Assembly (NCBI GenBank): GCA_027483175.1
Contig: JAIXVE010000185.1
Coordinates: 1 to 42,739 of the forward strand
Length of the DNA: 42,739 bases
Source: Verrucomicrobiaceae bacterium
GTDB lineage: Bacteria > Verrucomicrobiota > Verrucomicrobiia > Verrucomicrobiales > V1-33
Direction of reading: 5' to 3'
The notes under the pieces were generated by a model. That model was not told the origin of the DNA. It searched no databases and was given only the letters and a program-made list of their open reading frames with translations. Shown here piece by piece: positions 8,527 through 15,753 of the stretch. Each line of letters starts with the position of its first letter. Position 1 is the first letter of the stretch. The position numbers and the translations under genes are program-made.

Positions 8527-9399
8527 ATGAAAACCGTCCTCGAAACCATCCGCACCGGCACCCCATGGCTCGAAAAAGCCGGGATCGACAACGCCCGGCT
8601 CAACATGGAGCACCTCCTCGCCAAGGTCCTCAACTGCCGCCGCATGCAGCTCTACATCGACTTCGACCGCCCTCTCTCCGAAGCCGAACTCGCACCCCTC
8701 CGCGATCTCGTCAAACGCCGCCGCGACGGCGAACCACTCCAGCACCTCCTCGGCTCCGTCGAATTCATGGGCCGCGACTTCCTCTGCGACGCCCGCGCCC
8801 TCATCCCACGCCCCGAAACCGAGGAACTCGTCGAAAAAATCCTCGCCCGCTTCCGCGGCCCAGACGCCCTCCCGCCACCCGCCGCCATCCTCGACATGGG
8901 CACCGGCTCAGGCATCATCGGCCTCTCCCTCGCCGCCGCCTTCCCAGAAGCCCAGGTCGTCCTCGCCGACCTCTCCCCAACCGCCCTCTCCCTCGCCCGC
9001 GACAACGCCGCCCACCTCTCCCTCGTCTCCCCGCGCCTCTCCTTCATCGAATCCAATCTCTGGTCCGCCCTCGAAAACCAACAGTTCAATCTCGTCGTCG
9101 CCAATCTCCCCTACATCGACCCCGCAGAAATCCCCGCACTCTCCAAGGAAGTCCTCCACGACCCCGTCCTCGCCCTCGACGGCGGACCCAACGGCACCGC
9201 CCTCATCGAGCAATTCCTCGACTCCCTCGCCCCGCACCTCCTCCCCAACGCCCTCGCCGCCCTCGAAGTCGGCACCGGCCAGACCGCCGCCCTCGCCGCC
9301 CGTCTCGATTCCCTCGGCTTCATCGGCATCTCCACCGCCCTCGACCTCTCCCGCCACGACCGCTTCGTCTTCGCGTCCGCCCCACACAAAACTTCCTGA
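8527..9399 (+). CDS. prmC: Peptide chain release factor N5-glutamine methyltransferase
   Basis: This 290-residue protein has the PrmC/HemK architecture: a helical N-terminal release-factor-binding domain (RLNMEHLLAKVL, GEPLQHLLGSVEFMGRDF), the IPRPETEELVE block, then a Rossmann methyltransferase with SAM motif DMGTGSGIIGLSLA. The catalytic tetrapeptide is NLPY (VVANLPYID) rather than the usual NPPY, a variant I regard as functional. The enzyme methylates the GGQ glutamine of RF1 and RF2. The start at 8527 is chosen because family similarity begins there; the frame is open 19 codons further up. The usual neighbour prfA is not adjacent. Confidence 0.92.
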   Translation: MKTVLETIRTGTPWLEKAGIDNARLNMEHLLAKVLNCRRMQLYIDFDRPLSEAELAPLRDLVKRRRDGEPLQHLLGSVEFMGRDFLCDARALIPRPETEELVEKILARFRGPDALPPPAAILDMGTGSGIIGLSLAAAFPEAQVVLADLSPTALSLARDNAAHLSLVSPRLSFIESNLWSALENQQFNLVVANLPYIDPAEIPALSKEVLHDPVLALDGGPNGTALIEQFLDSLAPHLLPNALAALEVGTGQTAALAARLDSLGFIGISTALDLSRHDRFVFASAPHKTS

Positions 9400-9418
9400 C
9401 AATCAGGCCCCTGACCAC

Positions 9419-9448
9419 CCTCCGCATTCATGGAGGCGACTTTTTTTT
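9419..9448 (+). terminator. Weak terminator candidate after prmC
   Basis: CCTCC (9419-9423) and GGAGG (9432-9436) can pair around an 8-base loop. Four bases later comes a run of eight T (9441-9448). The stem is short and slightly separated from the T run. Confidence 0.4.
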
Positions 9449-9494
9449 CTCGACGCCATCGCCGCGCACCCCTATCTCCCTCTCCGCGCCTGGC

Positions 9495-10142
9495 ATGAAT
9501 CTCCCCCCCACCCACTGGACCATGATCGGCGGTCCCGATGACAACAACGGGCAGATCATCGACTACCTCTACCGCACCTACCGCAAGCCAGTCAGCGAAT
9601 ACCTCATGACGCGCTGGCACTTCAGTCACGCCGACGCCGAAGACACCTGCCACGACTTCTTCGTCAACGCCATCCGCAAGAAACTCTGGAACCGTGCCGA
9701 CCGCGAGCGCGGCCGCTTCCGCACGTTCCTCTTCACCTGCCTCAGAAACTTCGTCATCTCCAGCTTCCGCCCGCCCACCCCGGACTGGTCACCCGAAGAA
9801 CCAGCCGACCCCTGCCTCGTCTTCGACCGCGAATGGGCCCTCGCCGTCCTCCGCGCCGCCGTCGGCACCGTCGAAGCCTCATGGGCCGCTCGCTCCAAAG
9901 TCACCGAATTCAACGCCCTCAGCAAATTCCTCCCCGGCATGGGAGCCGGAGCATCCAAAGGCCCAGCCTCCCCCCTCTCCATGTCCCCCGAGGCGTTCCG
10001 CAAGGCCGTCTCCCGCCTCCGCGCCGAATTCCGCACCGAACTCCGCACCCTCGTCGCCGAAACCGTCGACCCAGCCGAAGTCGATGACGAACTCCGCTAT
10101 CTCTTCGCCGTCCTCGAAAATCCAGGCGCCGAAATCAGATAA
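9495..10142 (+). CDS. ECF-type sigma factor paired with the downstream kinase
   Basis: The protein has 215 residues. Region 2 is evident in EYLMTRWHFSHADAEDTCHDFFVNAI and the RGRFRTFLFTCLRNFVIS helix. The C-terminal end (AFRKAVSRLRAEFRTELRTLV, then PAEVDDELRYLF) is the region-4 recognition helix and tail seen in sigma factors encoded beside Ser/Thr kinases in Verrucomicrobia and Planctomycetes. The frame is open far upstream through prmC, but that part is Arg/Pro shadow; the ATG at 9495 lies just after prmC and starts the recognisable domain. The kinase gene follows by 109 bases, so the kinase is the likely partner. What it senses cannot be read from the sequence. Confidence 0.85.
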   Translation: MNLPPTHWTMIGGPDDNNGQIIDYLYRTYRKPVSEYLMTRWHFSHADAEDTCHDFFVNAIRKKLWNRADRERGRFRTFLFTCLRNFVISSFRPPTPDWSPEEPADPCLVFDREWALAVLRAAVGTVEASWAARSKVTEFNALSKFLPGMGAGASKGPASPLSMSPEAFRKAVSRLRAEFRTELRTLVAETVDPAEVDDELRYLFAVLENPGAEIR

Positions 10143-10154
10143 TTCCCCTCACGA

Positions 10155-10182
10155 CACATTTTCTGTCACATTTTCTGTCACA
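10155..10182 (+). repeat. Perfect 12-bp tandem repeat between sigma factor and kinase
   Basis: CATTTTCTGTCA occurs twice head to tail (10157-10168, 10169-10180) and extends two further matching bases at each side. It is T-rich in a very C-rich neighbourhood and lies about 70 bases before the kinase start, so it may be a regulator-binding site. Confidence 0.75.
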
Positions 10183-10251
10183 AATCCCGGCGAAACCCGT
10201 ATTCGTTATCCCAGCCGGTCTCTAACCACCAGCCTGACCCGCTGATCCCGC

Positions 10252-13200
10252 ATGGAACCTGACATCTGCCCAGATTGCGGTAGCCCTCTCTCCGGAGAGG
10301 CCGGCCTCGCCATCTGCGGCCGCTGCCTCATGCGCGGCCTCATGGAGGATGACGATCCCTCAGCCCAGCAGGATTCCCAGTCATCCGAACAACGCATCGC
10401 CGGCTACCGCATCATCGGCGAACTCGGCCGCGGCGGCATGGGCATCGTCTACCGCGCCACCCAACTCTCCCCAAACCGCGAGGTCGCCCTCAAAATGCTC
10501 CTCTCGGGCCACTTCCGCAAGGACGCCCGCACCCGCTTCCTCATCGAAGCCCAGGCCCTCGGCTCCCTCCAGCACCCTCACATCCTCCCGCTCTACGACT
10601 TCGGCGAACACGACGGCCAACCCTTCTTCACCACCCGCATCGCCACCGGAGGCTCCCTCGCCGATCGCCTCAACCCCGCCGGCAACCTCATGCCGCCCCG
10701 CGATGCCGCCGCTATCCTCGCCGTCCTCGCCGACGCCATCGATTACGCCCACCAGCGCGGGATCATCCACCGCGACCTCAAACCCTCCAATATCCTCTTC
10801 GATCACGACGGCTCCCCAGTCATCGGCGACTTCGGTCTCGCCCGCATCGCCGGTTCCGACACTTCCGTCACCGCGGCGTCCACCATGATGGGCTCCCCTA
10901 ACTACCTCGCACCCGAGGTCGCCGCCACAGACGCCCGCGCCGCCACCACCGCCAGCGACCTCTACGGCCTCGGCGCCATCCTCTACGAACTCCTCGCCGG
11001 CCGCCCTCCCTACGTCGCAGAAACCCCCAACGAGGTCATCCGGCTCATCAACGACTCCAACGTCCTCCCGCCTTCCTCGTTCCTCAGCCGGGAAAAACGC
11101 CCGCCGCGCGATCTCGAACTGATCTGCATGAAGTGCCTCGCAAGGTTCCCGGCCTCCCGCTACCACAGCGCCGCCGCCCTCCGCGACGACCTCCAGGCGT
11201 GGCTCGACGGCCGCCCCATCGCCGCCCGAGCCGTCGGCCAGTTCGAACGGCTCGTCTCATGGAGCCGCCGCAACCCGCTCCCAGCCTCCCTCGCCGCCAC
11301 GCTCGTCGTCACACTCATCAGCGGCGTCGCCATCCTCTCCATGGCCCTCGCCCGCGCCCGCAGCGGCGAAGCCAAGGCCAGAAACTCCCGCGCCTTCGCC
11401 GACGGCGTCAGCAGTTTCCTCCTCGGCGAATTCACCGACCGCCTCCGCGCCGCCGGCCGCCAGCCCATCGTCAACGACCTCTACGCCAGCATCGGTTCCC
11501 GCTTCGATAGCGAACCTGTCGATTTCTCCGATCCTTACAGTCTCCGCGTCCGCATTGCCTTCCTCCTCCGCTGGGCCGAAATGAGCCCCGCCGGTGGCGA
11601 TCCCTCCGCTCCTCCAGACGCCGCCGCCTTCGACGCCGCACTCGCCCGCGCCAATGCCGCCGCCGACCTCGCCCGCCGTCTCAAAACCCTCAACGCCCCG
11701 GACGCCTCACTCCTCGAAGCCCGCGCCCTCCTCCTCACCGGCCGCCTTTACCAGCGCCGCGAATCATGGCCCGAGGCCGACGCCGCCTATCAGCAGGCTT
11801 TCGCCCTCCTCCCAGCCGGCACCGCAGAAGCCGACATCACCAGAGCCTCCCTCCTCGCCCAACAGGCCGAAATCCTCCAGCGCACCCACAAACCGCCCGC
11901 CGACTGGCTCCTTCTCCTCAAAAACGCCAATCTCGCCCTCGCCGCCGCCGCCAAAGATTCCTCCCTCTCTCCTATCCTCCAGCGCGATCTCGCCGCCGTC
12001 ACCACCGAAGCCGCCCACCTCGAACTCGAAGCTTACCTCGTCACTGCAGAAGCCGCCGGCTCCGGCCCGGATTTCGACGCCGCCATCGCCTCCGCCCTCG
12101 CCGCCGGTCAGCGCGCCCTCGACACCATCAAATCCAGACCCGCCCTCGACGGTCCTGACCCCGACCAGATGACCAACGTCGGTACCACTCTCCAGCGTCT
12201 CAGCACCGCCCTCATCGCCGCCGGATCTGACAAATCCCCCGCCGCCGCCGCCGCCCTCGACGAATCCCAGGACCTGCTCCGCCGCTACATCCGCGACAAC
12301 CCCGGCAACTTCCTCGCCCGCTACGACCTCGCCCGCAATCTCCAGACCCGCGCCGCCCTCCAGCGCGACAATAAGCAGTTCACCGAAGAATGGCGCACGC
12401 TCGTCGAAGTCGAAGGGCTCTACCGCGACATCCTCGCCGCCGACCCAGCCATCACCGGTTGGCTCCGCGACGCCGCCCACGCCGTCGATGCCATCGCCAT
12501 CGCCGCCAGCCCTGACTCCTCCGGCCCGTCGCCCATTCCATCGACCATCCCATGGTCTTCCATCGAGCCTCTCATGGAACCATGCCTCGACGACCTCCTC
12601 GCTCTCGCCCGCAACCCGGAGGTCTCCTCTAACGAAGATGCCCTCCTCAGCACCATCGAAATCGCCCGCGTCTTCATCAAACTCTACGAATCCAACCAGC
12701 AGCCCGCCAAAGCCGACGCCGCCCTCGAAAAACTCCGCCGGCTGATGGCTTCCAAAGCCTCCAGCGATCCTATCCATCGTCTCGCCGAAGCCTCGCTCGT
12801 CAGCACGCGATCCGATCTCCTCAACAACCGCGGCAACCTCAAAGGCGCTCTCTCCGCCGCCGCCACCGTCGTCGATGCCCGAGCCGACGTCATCGCCGAA
12901 GGCAAGCGCATCGGTCTCCTCGGCCAGGCCGGAGCCAGCGCCTTCTCCCGCTACCACCGTCTCCTCGCGAAAGACAATCAGCCGGACGCACTAGCGGATT
13001 CTCTCCGCCGCGCCACCAGGCTCTCCACCTCGGTCGCCTCCCTCCAGCCCGCCCCCGATGACAACTGGCGCGCCGCATGGTCAGGCATGTCCGCCACCGC
13101 CGCCGAAGCTCTCGCTTCCGCTAACCAACCGGGCCTCGCCGGGAACCTCGCCACCGCCGCGCTCCAGGCTCTCTTCCCACCCGATCAGCCGCCCTCCGCC

Positions 13201-13269
13201 AAACCGGAACTCGACGCCCACCTGCGCCTCACCAAGCTCGCCCAATCTGCGGATCCCGTCACCCCATGA
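10252..13269 (+). CDS. Zinc-ribbon Ser/Thr protein kinase with TM helix and TPR-like tail
   Basis: The protein has 1005 residues. A small zinc ribbon (Cys6, Cys9, Cys22, Cys25) is followed by a PknB-type kinase domain at about 50-320: glycine loop GELGRGGMG, VALK with Lys81, alphaC Glu near 99, HRDLKPSN with Asp175, and DFG at 193-195, so it looks catalytically complete. One transmembrane helix lies at about 345-367. The remaining 640 residues are Ala-rich helical repeats that read like TPRs (LYQRRESWPEADAAYQQAFALLP), probably outside the cytoplasm. The family sits beside ECF-like sigma factors and is thought to control them; the ligand is unknown. The gene converges on the glycosyltransferase with only 5 bases between stop codons. 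Confidence 0.92.
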   Translation: MEPDICPDCGSPLSGEAGLAICGRCLMRGLMEDDDPSAQQDSQSSEQRIAGYRIIGELGRGGMGIVYRATQLSPNREVALKMLLSGHFRKDARTRFLIEAQALGSLQHPHILPLYDFGEHDGQPFFTTRIATGGSLADRLNPAGNLMPPRDAAAILAVLADAIDYAHQRGIIHRDLKPSNILFDHDGSPVIGDFGLARIAGSDTSVTAASTMMGSPNYLAPEVAATDARAATTASDLYGLGAILYELLAGRPPYVAETPNEVIRLINDSNVLPPSSFLSREKRPPRDLELICMKCLARFPASRYHSAAALRDDLQAWLDGRPIAARAVGQFERLVSWSRRNPLPASLAATLVVTLISGVAILSMALARARSGEAKARNSRAFADGVSSFLLGEFTDRLRAAGRQPIVNDLYASIGSRFDSEPVDFSDPYSLRVRIAFLLRWAEMSPAGGDPSAPPDAAAFDAALARANAAADLARRLKTLNAPDASLLEARALLLTGRLYQRRESWPEADAAYQQAFALLPAGTAEADITRASLLAQQAEILQRTHKPPADWLLLLKNANLALAAAAKDSSLSPILQRDLAAVTTEAAHLELEAYLVTAEAAGSGPDFDAAIASALAAGQRALDTIKSRPALDGPDPDQMTNVGTTLQRLSTALIAAGSDKSPAAAAALDESQDLLRRYIRDNPGNFLARYDLARNLQTRAALQRDNKQFTEEWRTLVEVEGLYRDILAADPAITGWLRDAAHAVDAIAIAASPDSSGPSPIPSTIPWSSIEPLMEPCLDDLLALARNPEVSSNEDALLSTIEIARVFIKLYESNQQPAKADAALEKLRRLMASKASSDPIHRLAEASLVSTRSDLLNNRGNLKGALSAAATVVDARADVIAEGKRIGLLGQAGASAFSRYHRLLAKDNQPDALADSLRRATRLSTSVASLQPAPDDNWRAAWSGMSATAAEALASANQPGLAGNLATAALQALFPPDQPPSAKPELDAHLRLTKLAQSADPVTP

Positions 13270-13274
13270 CGGCC

Positions 13275-14393
13275 TCACCCCGCAAACACCGTCCGCCATT
13301 GCTCAAGGTGTTCCCCCGCGCAGCACAGCACTTCCTCCGCATGCCGCCGCGCCTCCCGCGCCATCCGCACCCGCATCTCCCCATCCGCCTCCAGCAGCCG
13401 CGCATAATGCCCGAATTCCTCGCGGCTCGCACAGTGAAACCCAGCCGTCCCATGCGGCACCAGCAGATGCAGGTGATGCCGCGGATCCGCCGGAATCAGC
13501 GGAATCACCCCGCACAGCATCGCCTCCACCACCGCTCGTCCCCAGCTCTCCGACAGCTCCGGATGCACGTCGTACACCAGCAGATCCACACCCTGCAGAA
13601 ATTCCGCCACCTCCATACTCCCGGCCGCCAGCAGTTCCCATCGATCGTCAAACCGCTCCCGCGGCCAGATGCCGTCCAGTTGCTCGCTCCACCCCAGCAC
13701 CCGGAACCGCGCCCGCTTCAATCCCAGCCCCGTCCACGTCTCCGGAAAATCCACCGGAAACTTGTGAGGGTCCGGCCGCGACACCCGGCCGACCACCAGC
13801 TCGCCATCTTCCCTAACCTCCCGCTCCCGGAACGGGAAAAACGCGGGATTGATGTAATTCCCCGTCATCACCCAGCGGATCCCGCGCCCCGCCGCCGCCG
13901 TCAGCATCCCCCACGGCTCGTCCACCGCCCCCTCCACGCTGCACTTGCGCTCGTCCTCCATCCGCAGCGCCCCCAGATACCCGGGCTCCAGCACCAGCCG
14001 CTGCGCCACCGACACATACAGCACCGTGTCCACCCACCCGAGCATCACCAGCCCAAGCTCGCCCGGCGCATGCCACATCATCTCGCTCGACCACGCAATC
14101 TTCAACCCCCGCTCCCGCAGCGTCTTGATCCACCCGTTCACCAGCATCTCCCCGTTGCACAACGCCACGCCCCAGCCCTCCAGCTCCAGCGGCAATTCCT
14201 CAAACCGGCTCACCCCAATCCCCCTCGTCTCCATCCACCCCACCCACTCCATCCCAACCGCCGGATCCGCATGCGTCGGCACCACCGTGATCCCATAACC
14301 AGCCCCCGCCAGCAGATCCAGCAGATGCGCCAGCTTCGTTCCCGCTCCGCCCACCCGTGACGGCCACCCGAAAAAATACAACTGCTTCACCAT
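13275..14393 (-). CDS. GT4-like glycosyltransferase
   Basis: Taking the ATG at 14393 (MVKQLYFFGWPSRVGGAGTK) gives 372 residues; a start 7 codons upstream at 14414 is also possible. The N-terminal Rossmann domain has the Gly-rich SRVGGAGTKL loop of GT-B enzymes. The C-terminal domain has the E-x7-E signature in SESWGRAVVEAMLCGVIPLI, as in the GT4 family. It would transfer a sugar from a nucleotide donor to an unknown acceptor. No polysaccharide cluster surrounds it; rfbA lies 27 kb away. The gene is on the minus strand but its plus-strand text is as C-rich as the neighbouring plus-strand genes. Confidence 0.85.
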   Translation of the reverse strand: MVKQLYFFGWPSRVGGAGTKLAHLLDLLAGAGYGITVVPTHADPAVGMEWVGWMETRGIGVSRFEELPLELEGWGVALCNGEMLVNGWIKTLRERGLKIAWSSEMMWHAPGELGLVMLGWVDTVLYVSVAQRLVLEPGYLGALRMEDERKCSVEGAVDEPWGMLTAAAGRGIRWVMTGNYINPAFFPFREREVREDGELVVGRVSRPDPHKFPVDFPETWTGLGLKRARFRVLGWSEQLDGIWPRERFDDRWELLAAGSMEVAEFLQGVDLLVYDVHPELSESWGRAVVEAMLCGVIPLIPADPRHHLHLLVPHGTAGFHCASREEFGHYARLLEADGEMRVRMAREARRHAEEVLCCAGEHLEQWRTVFAG

Positions 14394-14453
14394 TTCCGTA
14401 ACTCTGTCCACCATCCGCCCTCAAGGCAACCAGAATCCCACTAACACCCACAC

Positions 14454-14855
14454 ATGAACGAACACTACTACAAAATCCTCGGCGCCCTCGACGCCTATCT
14501 CAACTCCGAAGGCGTCAAGGCGGTCGTCGCCGGAAGCGGAAGTCTCCAGTCAGCCTTCGCCATTCTCACCGAAGCCCGCGACCGCTACCGCGCCGCCGGT
14601 GCCAAGGTCGAAGCAGCCCTCCAGGAATTCGACAGGGAAGGCGGCAACAAAGAAACCGGTCTCGGCAAACTCATCTTCGACGCCATCACCGCCCTCAGCG
14701 AACTCACCTACCCAGCCGCTGGACCCTCCGTCGCCGCCGCTCTCGAACAGATCCGCAGCGACATCAATTCCACCGCCAAGGCCACCACCACCGCCATGGT
14801 CTCCTCCAGCAGCAACGTCAACTGGCCCCGCACGTCCAGCAGCAGCAGCTACTGA
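14454..14855 (+). CDS. Hypothetical helical protein with Ser-rich tail
   Basis: The protein has 133 residues. I do not recognise a family. Most of it is predicted helical (ALDAYLNSEGVKAVV, AKVEAALQEFDREGG, SVAAALEQIRSDINS), followed by a Ser-rich tail ending in SSSSSY. There is no signal peptide or membrane helix. It is followed 20 bases later by a strong terminator, so it is the last gene of its own unit. Confidence 0.65.
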   Translation: MNEHYYKILGALDAYLNSEGVKAVVAGSGSLQSAFAILTEARDRYRAAGAKVEAALQEFDREGGNKETGLGKLIFDAITALSELTYPAAGPSVAAALEQIRSDINSTAKATTTAMVSSSSNVNWPRTSSSSSY

Positions 14856-14875
14856 GCCCACCTCTGACCTCCTCC

Positions 14876-14913
14876 GCTCCCGGTTGGGCCGACGCCCGAC
14901 CGGGAGCTTTTTT
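14876..14913 (+). terminator. Strong Rho-independent terminator
   Basis: A 14-bp stem (14876-14889 with 14894-14907, one T-G pair) closes a CGAC loop and is followed by six T at 14908-14913. It ends the transcript of the 133-residue hypothetical gene. Confidence 0.92.
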
Positions 14914-15027
14914 GTGCCCGCAACCCACAGCGCAATCCCCCCAAGCGGGAGTTTTTTTTAGAAAATGGCCCGGCGGCCGTCACACCCAAAACCCGGGGCA
15001 GTATAGCTCTTTAGAACCCGCCACGCC

Positions 15028-15699
15028 ATGCCCACTTCCACTCGCCAACCATCCCTCGACCGGCCCGAAAGCCTCCTCCGCTCGGCCTTCCACCGCTTCG
15101 GTTCCGCCTGCCACGAACTCGTCAGCCGCTCCTTCGCCCGATCCCTCATGTCCATCCCCAGCGCGCTGCCCAACCGCACCCTCCAGACCCCAGTCTCATG
15201 GTTCGGCCCCTCCGATCGCGCCCAGGGCGCCCTCATCCATCAGAACTTCCGCCGTCTCCCCCATTCCACCCCGCCTTCCTGCGCCCCGCGCCCATCCTGC
15301 ACCCCACCCCAGCAGAACGGCGACTCCAGCGACTCCGCCACCGGCACCTGCACCACCCAGCAGTTCATCGTCGTCTTCGCACGCCAGTTCGCCACCGACC
15401 CCACCACCGGTAAACCCACCACCGACCCCGGCCGCTGCATCGTCCTCCGCCGCGGCCAGACCTACCGCCACTGGCGTCTCGACCACCCCTGCTGGAACTG
15501 GCACTGCGGCGTCTGGGACAACGATTGGTCCGGCCCAGTCAACACCCCCATCGCCAACGCCGCAGACATCCCCGGCATCGGCTCCCTCTTCTCCCAGAAC
15601 TTCCCCAACTGGCACAAGGACCACTGCGTCGGCGCCGTCACCATCGACATCGAATACACCCTCAGCGGCCACATCCTCTTCACCGCCTACACCAACTGA
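15028..15699 (+). CDS. Hypothetical Cys/Trp-rich protein
   Basis: The protein has 223 residues and no recognised family. The N-terminus is basic and lacks a signal peptide. The middle is Pro/Ser/Thr-rich with several Cys residues. The second half is a beta-rich domain with many Trp (WRLDHPCWNWHCGVWDNDW) ending in GAVTIDIEYTLSGHILFTAYTN. It lies 54 bases before the protease/hydrolase fusion in the same direction, so the two are probably co-expressed and may act together. Confidence 0.7.
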   Translation: MPTSTRQPSLDRPESLLRSAFHRFGSACHELVSRSFARSLMSIPSALPNRTLQTPVSWFGPSDRAQGALIHQNFRRLPHSTPPSCAPRPSCTPPQQNGDSSDSATGTCTTQQFIVVFARQFATDPTTGKPTTDPGRCIVLRRGQTYRHWRLDHPCWNWHCGVWDNDWSGPVNTPIANAADIPGIGSLFSQNFPNWHKDHCVGAVTIDIEYTLSGHILFTAYTN

Positions 15700-15753
15700 C
15701 ACCCGCCAGGGCCAACTACCGGGACTTCAGCAACTCTAAAGCCCTGAAATCCC

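Noticed and set aside
8565..9494. Upstream extension of the sigma-factor frame
   Set aside because: It lies in another frame of prmC, reads as Arg/Pro low-complexity, and the sigma domain starts only after the ATG at 9495.
14935..14960. Second terminator after the strong one (GCGGGAG followed by eight T)
   Set aside because: The stem is only about three pairs; the T run alone is not sufficient.
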